From NCBI GenBank assembly GCA_934511335.1, contig CAKSWL010000102.1:1-7228 (forward strand): a DNA stretch of 7,228 nucleotides, in the 5' to 3' direction. Under the pieces are notes generated by a model, which saw nothing but the letters and a program-made list of their open reading frames with translations, was not told the origin of the DNA and ran no database searches. Shown here in pieces: positions 1 to 4,937 of this stretch. Numbering within the stretch: position 1 is the first letter of the stretch; the number at the start of each line of letters is the position of its first letter. This DNA comes from an uncultured Cloacibacillus sp. (GTDB lineage Bacteria > Synergistota > Synergistia > Synergistales > Synergistaceae). Both the position numbers and the translations under genes were made by a program.

Positions 1-1
1 T

Positions 2-256
2 GCCGATGTGCAGGTGGTAGAGATAATGCTCCGCTACTTCAAGACGGAGCCGAACAGGATCCGCCCCGAGGACATGATGATCGGACACACCGGCTACCTG
101 ATCTTCGCGGTCAAGACTTTGCCGCTGCCGGAGATAAAGGCGGAAGCGGAGGATGGTCCCGCCTTCCCCGATGCGGAGACGGATAAAGGGTGTCCGGAGC
201 CCCCTTTGTGCGAGACGCCAGACGGGGACGTCGTGGAAGAACCAGGTAAGCGGTAG
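2..256 (+). CDS. trmI: tRNA (adenine-58-N1)-methyltransferase, C-terminal part
   Basis: The gene enters from the left edge, so only its last 84 residues are visible. The stretch around VEIMLRYF, then IRPEDMMIGHTGYLIFAVK, matches the conserved end of bacterial and archaeal TrmI. In that family a Val-Glu-hydrophobic segment and an 'HTG-F/Y-L-x-FA' strand close the Rossmann-type SAM-dependent methyltransferase fold. TrmI makes m1A at position 58 in the T-loop of tRNA, normally as a tetramer. After the family core ends (FAVK), the protein continues for about 46 residues, rich in Glu, Asp, Pro and Gly with two Cys. This looks like a disordered acidic tail and is not part of the usual enzyme. QueH follows 13 bases after the stop, so the two are probably co-transcribed. 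The identification rests on a short C-terminal region only; other class I methyltransferases are less likely because of the HTGYL motif. Confidence 0.8.
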   Translation, partial: ADVQVVEIMLRYFKTEPNRIRPEDMMIGHTGYLIFAVKTLPLPEIKAEAEDGPAFPDAETDKGCPEPPLCETPDGDVVEEPGKR

Positions 257-269
257 ATAGAGGCGCGGA

Positions 270-818
270 TTGAACGGAAAAAGGCTCCTTCTGCACATAT
301 GCTGTGCACCTGACGCCACGGTCCCGTGGCCCGCGCTGATCGGCGAGGGCTGCGAGACCGTCGGGTACTTTTACGGCGGCAACATCCACCCGCGGGAGGA
401 ATACGATAAAAGAGCCCAGGCCCTATTTGCGCTGGCCAGCCACACCGGCGCAGAGCTTTTTTTGGCGGAGTATTCGCCGGGACCGTGGTTTGAGGCTGTG
501 CACGGCCTTGAGAGAGAGCCGGAGCGCGGGGCGCGCTGCCGGCGCTGCTTCGCGCTGCAATTGACGGCCGCCGCGGAATGGGGAGAGAGGAACGGCTTTA
601 CTCACCTCTGTACCACGCTCACCATCAGTCCGCACAAGGACGTAAAGCTGATCAACGAAATCGGCGCGCGCGCTGCTGCGGCCCGCGGCCTCGTCTGGGT
701 GGAGCGGGTTTGGCGCAAAAACGACGGCTTCAAACGCTCAGTCGCGATAAGCAGAGAACTGGGCCTATACCGGCAGAATTACTGCGGCTGTATTTTTTCC
801 CGGAACATGGAGTTATAA
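270..818 (+). CDS. queH: Epoxyqueuosine reductase QueH (DUF208 family)
   Basis: QueH carries out the last step of queuosine synthesis, reducing epoxyqueuosine to queuosine in the tRNA wobble position. It is an iron-sulfur enzyme unrelated in sequence to the cobalamin-dependent QueG. The 182 residues carry the family signatures in order: HICCAPD (Cys11, Cys12, Asp14), NIHPREEY (38-45), GARCRRCF (Cys90, Cys93), TTLTISPHK (115-123) and LYRQNYCGCIFS (Cys172, Cys174). Asp14 stands where many homologues have a third Cys (CCxPC). The start is TTG: no ATG or GTG lies in frame nearby, AGAGG at 259-263 is well spaced ahead of it, and the conserved LLLHICC strand begins only five residues in. The length is close to the short end of the family. 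It follows trmI by 13 bases, linking two tRNA-modification genes. Confidence 0.93.
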   Translation: MNGKRLLLHICCAPDATVPWPALIGEGCETVGYFYGGNIHPREEYDKRAQALFALASHTGAELFLAEYSPGPWFEAVHGLEREPERGARCRRCFALQLTAAAEWGERNGFTHLCTTLTISPHKDVKLINEIGARAAAARGLVWVERVWRKNDGFKRSVAISRELGLYRQNYCGCIFSRNMEL

Positions 819-913
819 TCATTGTAATAAACGGCTCCGTCCTCGGGAGGCCGCGGGACGCGAAGCCATACCGATATACAGAAAGACCACTGACCTCAGA
901 GGTGAGAATAAAC
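814..913 (+). promoter_or_regulatory. Intergenic leader with possible -10 element ahead of the AIR-synthase-like gene
   Basis: A perfect TATAAT (814-819) overlaps the queH stop codon, but no convincing -35 is present at the right distance (only a T-rich stretch near 791-797). The following leader contains a small inverted repeat, CGTCC (838-842) and GGACG (856-860). The 11-base palindrome ACCTCAGAGGT (893-903) includes the ribosome binding site AGAGGTGA (898-905), eight bases before the ATG at 914. A secondary promoter here would let the last two genes of the cluster be expressed separately. The -10 match is seen; its activity is inferred and could be chance. Confidence 0.35.
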
Positions 914-1912
914 ATGGCAGAAAAACCTGAAAAGAAACTTCCGTCGGGGAAGCTCTCGCCCGAGGCGCTGAAACGCAACGTCTTATCCTACAGCGGCGCG
1001 CCGCGCCCCGAGGTGCTGATCGGCCCCGGCGTCGGAGAAGACGCCGCCGTCGTCAAATGGCCCGAGGGGAAATACATGGTATTTGCCTCCGATCCGATCG
1101 TCGGCGCCGAAAGCGGCGCGGGACGGTTGCTCGTGAGGATAAACTCAAACGACATCGCCTCCAAGGGCGGCGACCCCGCATACCTTGCCGTCACGCTGAT
1201 ACTGCCCCCGGCCTTCGGCGAGGAGGGCGCGGCGCGCATCATGCGCGAGATCGATGCGGAATGCCGCGCGCAGGGCATCGCCGTCGCCGGCGGCCACACG
1301 GAGTTCAACGACCGCTACGACCGCCCCGTCGTCATGGGAGCGCTCGTCGGCACCGCCGACAAGGTAATGCGCGCGACGGACATCTCCGAGGGCGACCTGC
1401 TGATCGTCACGAAGCATCTGGGCATCGAGGGCATGTCGATCCTGGCCCTTGACCGTCCGGATTTGCTTGCACCCTTCATGAGCGGAGAAGAGATCGCCGA
1501 AATCCTTTCGTGGGCCGAAATGACCTCGGTGCTCGCGGAATCACGTCTGCTGCGTCCCTTTGCAAAATTTATGCACGATCCGACGGAGGGCGGCTTCCTT
1601 GGCGGCCTCGACGAAATTTGTGCGCTCTGCGGGCTCCGGGCCGAGCTGGACCGTGAGGCGCTCGCGATACATCCGCTGACGCGCCGCGCCGCAAAAGAGC
1701 TGGGCTTTGACCCGCTGCGCCTCATCGCCTCCGGCAGCCTGCTCGCGGTGACGCCGGAGCGTCACGCGCAGGCCGCGCTTGAGGCGCTTGATGCGGCGGG
1801 AATAGAGGCGGTCGTCGCGGGGCGTATGGGCGGCAAGCTCGACGCGCCGCTGCCCGAGCCGGCGGAGGAGCTTTGGCGGCTGCTCAAAATGGAGAAAAAA
1901 GATGCGCGCTGA
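914..1912 (+). CDS. AIR synthase-related protein (PurM/HypE-like ATP-binding fold)
   Basis: The 332-residue protein belongs to the superfamily of PurM, HypE, ThiL and SelD, whose members use ATP to activate a carbonyl, carbamoyl or phosphate group. Family marks are GPGVGEDAAVV (about 37-47), RINSNDIASKGGDP (75-88), AGGHTEF (about 119-125) and HDPTEGGFLGGLDEI (about 220-234). It differs from true HypE, which carries the hydrogenase cyano-ligand precursor on a C-terminal Pro-Arg-x-Cys. This protein ends in a lysine-rich tail, EKKDAR, with no terminal Cys, and no hyp genes are nearby. It therefore resembles the HypE-like proteins of unknown function found in archaea and anaerobes. The open frame extends far upstream over queH, but ATG 914 is the likely start because AGAGGTGA sits eight bases before it and the family homology begins just after. 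The last 11 bases overlap the next gene. The exact substrate is unknown. Confidence 0.8.
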   Translation: MAEKPEKKLPSGKLSPEALKRNVLSYSGAPRPEVLIGPGVGEDAAVVKWPEGKYMVFASDPIVGAESGAGRLLVRINSNDIASKGGDPAYLAVTLILPPAFGEEGAARIMREIDAECRAQGIAVAGGHTEFNDRYDRPVVMGALVGTADKVMRATDISEGDLLIVTKHLGIEGMSILALDRPDLLAPFMSGEEIAEILSWAEMTSVLAESRLLRPFAKFMHDPTEGGFLGGLDEICALCGLRAELDREALAIHPLTRRAAKELGFDPLRLIASGSLLAVTPERHAQAALEALDAAGIEAVVAGRMGGKLDAPLPEPAEELWRLLKMEKKDAR

Positions 1913-2990
1913 CATCCTCCGCCGCGCGGATAGACTCGCGAAGGAGCTGCGGGAGCGTGGGGCCGACGCCTTTGTGATCCTCACCGACGAGGATACGAAC
2001 TGGGAGAGCCTCTTTTACTTAAGCGGCTTTCGCGGTACGGCGGGGGCGCTCGTGCTTTACGCCGACGGCGAGGCCGAACTGACGCTCGACGGGCGCTACG
2101 CCCTGCAGGGGCGCGAACAATCGCCGCATCGGGTCTTCGAGCAGAGGACGACCCTTGAAAGCGACGTCACGGAGAGCCTGCAAAGGCACGGGGCGAAGGA
2201 GATACTCTGCGAGGCCGGCAAAACCTTCCACAGTAGCTGGGAGAAGCTTGCCGCCGGCGGCGGGCGCTGGCGCGACGGAGGCGAAATAATGCGAACGCTG
2301 CGCCGCGAAAAGGACGCCTTTGAAGTGGAAGAGATAAAGAAAGCCGCCGCGATCGGAGCAAAGGCCTTTCTCGAAGCGCTCGACTGCGTAAAGCCCGGCA
2401 TGACTGAGAAATCCTTCGAGGCGCTGCTCAACTATAAGATCAGCCTCTTAGGCGGCGGCTGCGGCTTTGATATGATCGTCGCCTCCGGCCCGCGCAGCGT
2501 CATGCCGCACGGACGCGCGAGCGACAGGGAGATGGCGGCGGGCGAATGGGTCACCGTCGATTACGGCGCACGCTGGAACGGCTATTTTTGCGACATCACG
2601 CGGAACTTTTCCCTCGGGCCCCCAGCCGGCGATGCGGCGGCGATGCACGAGCTCCTGTATAAAGCCCATCGTGAAACGGCGGCGATGCTGTGCGCCGGCG
2701 TCTCGGGGACCGCGGTGCACAACAAAGCCGTCGGAATTTTTGCCGCCGAGGATAAGGAGCGGTATTTTACCCACAGCCTCGGCCACGGGTTGGGCCTTGA
2801 AATACACGAGGCGCCGCTGCTTTCTCCGCGGCGCGACGACATCCTGCGGGCGGGAGATGTCGTGACCATCGAACCGGGGCTGTATATCCCCGGTTTTGGG
2901 GGCATGCGGCTTGAAGATGACTATCTCGTTACGGAAGATGGGGCTGAGAGATTAACTAAGGAGCTAAATCAGTGTTTTTACAGTATTTAA
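1902..2990 (+). CDS. M24 family metallopeptidase (Xaa-Pro aminopeptidase / prolidase type)
   Basis: This 362-residue cytoplasmic enzyme should remove an N-terminal residue before proline, or split Xaa-Pro dipeptides, in peptide catabolism. Residues 1-125 form a creatinase-type N-domain (LFYLSGFRGTAGALVL near 37-52). Residues 135-360 form the pita-bread catalytic domain. All five dinuclear-metal ligands are present: Asp220 in VTVDYGA, Asp231 in YFCDITR, His295 in HSLGHGLGLE, Glu324 in TIEPGLY and Glu338 in MRLEDD. The supporting His203 (MPHGRAS) and His302 are also there. The ATG lies inside the end of the preceding gene, 11 bases overlapping, and the AGAAAAAAG region before it is a weak ribosome site, so translational coupling is likely. 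Aminopeptidase and dipeptidase members of M24 cannot be told apart by eye; peptide scavenging would suit an amino-acid-fermenting anaerobe. Confidence 0.92.
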   Translation: MRADILRRADRLAKELRERGADAFVILTDEDTNWESLFYLSGFRGTAGALVLYADGEAELTLDGRYALQGREQSPHRVFEQRTTLESDVTESLQRHGAKEILCEAGKTFHSSWEKLAAGGGRWRDGGEIMRTLRREKDAFEVEEIKKAAAIGAKAFLEALDCVKPGMTEKSFEALLNYKISLLGGGCGFDMIVASGPRSVMPHGRASDREMAAGEWVTVDYGARWNGYFCDITRNFSLGPPAGDAAAMHELLYKAHRETAAMLCAGVSGTAVHNKAVGIFAAEDKERYFTHSLGHGLGLEIHEAPLLSPRRDDILRAGDVVTIEPGLYIPGFGGMRLEDDYLVTEDGAERLTKELNQCFYSI

Positions 2991-3052
2991 ATTTAAATTA
3001 AAACTGTTATAATAATTACTAGTTTTTTAGGGTTAAAAAATCTTAAATTAAA
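2985..3052. repeat. AT-rich island with a 14-bp palindrome and a 10-bp direct repeat
   Basis: ATTTAAATTTAAAT (2985-2998) is a perfect palindrome beginning in the last codons of the peptidase gene. TTAAATTAAA occurs twice in the same orientation, at 2993-3002 and 3043-3052, 50 bases apart, flanking the rubredoxin -10 element. A further short inverted pair, AAAACT (3000-3005) and AGTTTT (3021-3026), brackets the -10. The whole 2972-3060 stretch is strikingly AT-rich against its GC-rich surroundings. It could be an operator or an UP-like or intrinsically bent promoter region. Low sequence complexity makes chance repeats more likely here, so functional meaning is uncertain. Confidence 0.5.
2986..3013 (+). 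promoter_or_regulatory. Probable promoter of the rubredoxin gene (extended -10)
   Basis: A perfect extended -10, TGTTATAAT (TG at 3005-3006, TATAAT at 3008-3013), sits 16 bases downstream of a partial -35, TTTAAA (2986-2991). Transcription would start near 3020 and give a leader of about 50 bases before the ribosome site AGGAGAG (3057-3063). The promoter is placed between two genes on the same strand, so rubredoxin is likely its own transcription unit, although read-through from the peptidase is possible because no strong terminator lies between them. Confidence 0.6.
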
Positions 3053-3071
3053 CAAAAGGAGAGAGTGATCA

Positions 3072-3224
3072 ATGAAAAAGTACGTCTGCACAGTATGCGG
3101 TTATGTGTATGATCCCGAAGTCGGCGATCCCGATTCCGGCATCGCTCCCGGCACTGCTTTTGAGGACATCCCCGAAGGATGGGTGTGTCCTGTCTGTGGC
3201 GTTGGCAAAGACATGTTCGAATAG
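3072..3224 (+). CDS. Rubredoxin
   Basis: This is a 50-residue electron carrier with one Fe(Cys)4 centre. Two knuckles bind the iron: VCTVCGY (Cys6, Cys9) and VCPVCG (Cys39, Cys42), with the classical 29-residue separation. The aromatic core residues Tyr4, Tyr11, Tyr13 and Trp37 are in place, as is the usual [16 protein letters not shown] middle. The length is slightly under the common 52-54 residues, ending KDMFE. ATG 3072 is preceded at eight bases by AGGAGAG. In anaerobes rubredoxin feeds electrons to superoxide reductase, rubrerythrin or flavodiiron NO/O2 reductases; none is in this window, so its partner is not known. The promoter island upstream and the large hairpin directly downstream make it look monocistronic. 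Confidence 0.97.
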   Translation: MKKYVCTVCGYVYDPEVGDPDSGIAPGTAFEDIPEGWVCPVCGVGKDMFE

Positions 3225-3351
3225 AAAACGGCGCGTATAAGCACCGTCCGTGTCATAACTTTATGGCCCCGAATCCTCGCCGTATATGGATGCGGCTCCG
3301 GTATCGGGGCCTAAAGTTATTTAACGGACGGCACTTCTCCGCGCCGTTTTC
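3224..3351. terminator. Large nested inverted repeat after rubredoxin, likely bidirectional terminator
   Basis: Three coaxial stems are nested around one centre. Outer: GAAAACGGCGCG (3224-3235) with CGCGCCGTTTTC (3340-3351), 12 perfect pairs, its first G being the last base of the rubredoxin stop. Middle: CCGTCCGT (3244-3251) with ACGGACGG (3324-3331), 8 pairs. Inner: 3255-3272 with 3304-3320, 17 pairs with a single bulged T at 3264. At the tip GCCG (3279-3282) can pair with CGGC (3293-3296). The outer stem resembles an ordinary A-tract, GC-stem, T-tract terminator that would work for both rubredoxin and the convergent HD gene. Its 104-base structured loop is far beyond a normal terminator loop. 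Termination is inferred; the pairing is seen. Confidence 0.75.
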
Positions 3352-3466
3352 GTTAGTACGTCTATGTTGCATGCATGCTTCCGGGCTCCCGCAATATTTT
3401 GCTTTGTTAGCGGAGCTTATGCGCGGCGTTGTTTATTTTCACTCCGCAAGTGTCAAGATCTGGCTT

Positions 3467-4225
3467 TTATAATTCGTCGATCTTTTTCATCAGACTGCCG
3501 ATCACGTCGGCGATTTGATAGTCTTTCAGGTCGTCGGCGATCCGCTGGAAGATGCCCTCTTCTTTCAGCGTGACGACCGAGACGGGGTAGTTCAGGTCGA
3601 GCGCCCAGGTGAGCTGTATCAGCCGGTAGTCCTGGAGCGAGCGCGCGTTGGCGTAAGAGCTGCGCCCCGTCGCGCGTATCTCTTCGACGAGCGCGGGTGA
3701 GAGCCCATGGCCACTTTGGCGGCACGGCAGTATGTCGTATATCGTTCCCCTATCGATACGGCTCTGCACCATGCGGAAGAGGTCTATCTTGTCGGCGTCG
3801 CGCACGAGGGCGCACCAGCGGCAGGTCGAGAGCGGCACGTTCGCCGGGATCTCGATCTTATTATGGCAGCGCACCGCCGCCAGGACTTTTTCCCGGTCGC
3901 CCGGCGCGATCCCCTCCCAGTCGAAGCGTTCCGCCAAAATCTCCGCGCCGCGGTCGCCGTGGTCAAAGCTCGCGCTGTCGGCAAAGGTCTGATAGTCGCG
4001 GTACTGGAGGAACCTCGCCGTGTCATGCAGCAGCCCCACGGCGTGGGCGAGCCAAACGTCGTTTTCCTCGTGCCATTCCAATGACTCTGCGATCGCCGAC
4101 GCCAGCTGCTGTACGCGGAAGCTGTGCTTTCTCTTCAGCTCCTGCATCGGCGCGAGCGCGCCCCCTATCCTAAAAGAATCAACGTAATCGTTGAACCAAG
4201 CTTCGGTCTTTTCCTGGGAATACAT
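3467..4225 (-). CDS. HD-domain phosphohydrolase
   Basis: The 252-residue protein has the HD superfamily metal-binding set in order: His34 (KRKHSFRV), His67-Asp68 (GLLHDTARF), His89 (FDHGDRGAEIL), His121 (RCHNK) and Asp145 (VRDADKIDLFRM). This pattern is that of an HD hydrolase with possibly two metals, acting on phosphomonoester or phosphodiester bonds of nucleotides or similar compounds; the substrate cannot be read from the sequence. No signal peptide or membrane segment is seen. The frame is open for 15 more codons upstream, but ATG 4225 is chosen because AGGAGG (complement of 4235-4240) lies nine bases before it. The gene converges on rubredoxin and shares the large hairpin at 3224-3351, 115 bases away. 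The gap 3352-3466 holds no gene, only a 10-bp palindrome GCATGCATGC (3369-3378). Confidence 0.88.
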   Translation of the reverse strand: MYSQEKTEAWFNDYVDSFRIGGALAPMQELKRKHSFRVQQLASAIAESLEWHEENDVWLAHAVGLLHDTARFLQYRDYQTFADSASFDHGDRGAEILAERFDWEGIAPGDREKVLAAVRCHNKIEIPANVPLSTCRWCALVRDADKIDLFRMVQSRIDRGTIYDILPCRQSGHGLSPALVEEIRATGRSSYANARSLQDYRLIQLTWALDLNYPVSVVTLKEEGIFQRIADDLKDYQIADVIGSLMKKIDEL

Positions 4226-4250
4226 CGTAAAACGCCTCCTATCCCAAGAG

Positions 4251-4256
4251 ATTATA
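4251..4256 (-). promoter_or_regulatory. Probable -10 element of the HD-domain gene
   Basis: The reverse strand reads a perfect TATAAT here, 25 bases upstream of the HD gene's ATG and 10 bases upstream of its AGGAGG. No good -35 is seen 16-18 bases further upstream. With a start near 4244 the leader would be about 20 bases, so the large structure at 4297-4492 would lie outside this transcript unless a promoter further upstream is also used. Confidence 0.5.
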
Positions 4257-4296
4257 CAACAGTAAGCCAATGATCGTTCCGCAATCGCCGCTTTTG

Positions 4297-4492
4297 CCTC
4301 CCTTTAAGCACAGTAAGGGGCGAGGAAGCCTTTCTTTTTCCGCCCTTTTCGCTAAAGCCGCGCGCCGTAAGGCGGTTTAAGCTATTCATGCCGCTCGGCC
4401 TAAGTATATTGGCCTTGTCCGCGGCTCTCGCTTTTGAGAAGATTTTTCCCGTAAGCTGCGCGGAAACGGAAAGGCCGCGCGAGAGGCCTCGC
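4297..4492 (+). ncRNA. Candidate structured RNA or structured 5' leader
   Basis: This gene-free stretch folds into a long nested structure. P1: GCGAGG (4320-4325) with CCTCGC (4487-4492). P2: GCCTTTCTTTTTCCGC (4328-4343) with GCGGAAACGGAAAGGC (4460-4475), 16 positions with one U-G and one mismatch. P3: CTTTTC (4345-4350) with GAGAAG (4436-4441), including one U-G. P4: GCCGCG (4357-4362) with CGCGGC (4420-4425). Inside are a CGCC-GUAA-GGCG hairpin (4363-4374) and GGCC/GGCC (4397-4414). The two U-G pairs and the GNRA loop work only on the + strand. Competing pairings exist: CCTC (4297-4300) with GAGG of P1, and CTCTCGC (4425-4431) with GCGAGAG (4479-4485). I saw none of the usual SRP RNA, tmRNA or RNase P signatures. 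It could be a free small RNA or a leader of the 87-residue gene 72 bases downstream. Confidence 0.5.
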
Positions 4493-4515
4493 AGGCACGT
4501 CCGTGACGAGCGGTG

Positions 4516-4524
4516 ATTATATCA
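4516..4524 (-). promoter_or_regulatory. Extended -10-like element facing the structured region
   Basis: The reverse strand reads TGATATAAT, a perfect extended -10 (TG, one base, TATAAT). Transcription from it would start near 4509 and run through the structured stretch toward the HD gene. No -35 is obvious. It competes with the + strand reading of the structured region and with the + promoter that the 87-residue gene needs in the same place. On the + strand the same bases form the imperfect inverted repeat TGAT-TAT-ATCA. Confidence 0.35.
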
Positions 4525-4536
4525 AAGAGAGCGGCA

Positions 4537-4556
4537 TACAATATCGCCCAAGGGGG
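4537..4556 (+). promoter_or_regulatory. Weak -10 and strong ribosome site for the 87-residue gene
   Basis: TACAAT (4537-4542) is a five-of-six match to a -10 element, but its start point would lie almost on the ribosome site, and no -35 is seen. AAGGGGG (4550-4556) precedes ATG 4565 by eight bases and is convincing. The real promoter may lie upstream of the structured region, making that region a leader. Confidence 0.35.
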
Positions 4557-4564
4557 AAACGAAA

Positions 4565-4828
4565 ATGACAGTAAAGAACGACGACGAAATCAAAAAAAGC
4601 CTGGACATGCTCGAGGCGCATACCGGTCCTTACGACGAAAAGTTCGCGCAGGCGCACGCGGATGACATCCATGCGATGGCCCAGCGCCTCTCCGGCAAGA
4701 GGGACGACCTCTGGCAGCGCATTAAAAAATGGTTCGACGGACACTACGATCATCTGAAGGATCATCTCCGCGACGATAAGGAGAAGATCGAGGCGCACCT
4801 CCACCGCCGCAAAGAGGAAAAAAAATAA
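4565..4828 (+). CDS. Hypothetical small charged, His-rich helical protein
   Basis: I do not recognise this 87-residue protein. It is highly charged, with no Cys, no signal peptide and no membrane segment. It is predicted by eye to be largely helical: residues 24-43 (YDEKFAQAHADDIHAMAQ region) and 46-87, with Trp50, Trp56 and Phe57 as the only strong hydrophobic anchors (LWQRIKKWF). Eight histidines occur, three of them (His60, His63, His67) spaced to lie on one helix face, and the C-terminus is a run of Lys, Arg and Glu. ATG 4565 has AAGGGGG eight bases upstream, and codon choice resembles its neighbours, so it is likely a real gene. It stands alone between the structured stretch upstream and a strong hairpin downstream. 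A cytoplasmic nucleic-acid-binding or metal-binding stress protein is possible but unsupported. Confidence 0.7.
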   Translation: MTVKNDDEIKKSLDMLEAHTGPYDEKFAQAHADDIHAMAQRLSGKRDDLWQRIKKWFDGHYDHLKDHLRDDKEKIEAHLHRRKEEKK

Positions 4829-4840
4829 CCTAAAAGGGAT

Positions 4841-4893
4841 CGCGGCGGCCCCGTCCGCAGGCAGGACGAAAAGCCCAAGAACGGGCCGCCGCG
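4841..4893. terminator. Strong GC hairpin between convergent genes
   Basis: CGCGGCGGCCCCGT (4841-4854) pairs with ACGGGCCGCCGCG (4881-4893), 13 base pairs with one bulged C. The 26-base loop can form CGTCC/GGACG (4852-4868) or GCCC/GGGC (4873-4886) instead. It sits 12 bases after the stop of the 87-residue gene and 44 bases beyond the stop of the regulator on the other strand, so it suits a shared terminator. The T-tract is poor on both sides (GTTAT on +, CCCTTTTAGG on -). Confidence 0.6.
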
Positions 4894-4937
4894 TTATGAA
4901 AGAGCGCCGCAGCGGCCGCCTGACGCGAAAGGATGGT

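Noticed and set aside
578..913. N-terminal extension of the AIR-synthase-like frame across queH
   Set aside because: The frame is open for 112 more codons, but the region is coded by queH in another frame, and a good ribosome site precedes ATG 914 where family homology begins.
3000..3028. Intrinsic terminator after the peptidase gene
   Set aside because: The AAAACT/AGTTTT stem is only six weak pairs with a 15-base loop that contains the rubredoxin -10; it would not be stable enough.
3179..3472. 97-codon + strand frame after rubredoxin
   Set aside because: It begins inside rubredoxin in another frame and runs through the nested palindrome; no ribosome site and no recognisable motif.
3697..4173. 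Long + strand frames opposite the HD-domain gene
   Set aside because: Composition is Arg/Ser/Pro-rich without motifs, while the - strand frame carries the full HD metal-binding set.
4226..4270. Earlier start of the HD-domain protein at 4270
   Set aside because: The 15 additional codons include the AGGAGG and the TATAAT that serve ATG 4225.
4297..4492. Known housekeeping RNA (SRP RNA, tmRNA, RNase P RNA) or tRNA
   Set aside because: None of the signature stretches, such as the SRP GGAAGGAAGC-type tip, the RNase P GAGGAAAGTCC or a T-loop GGTTCRA, is present in either orientation.
4502..4527. Crp/Fnr-type box upstream of the 87-residue gene
   Set aside because: TGAT-TAT-ATCA has a three-base spacer, not four, and its half-sites differ from the 5619-5632 palindrome; a chance match with the -10-like TATAAT is more likely.
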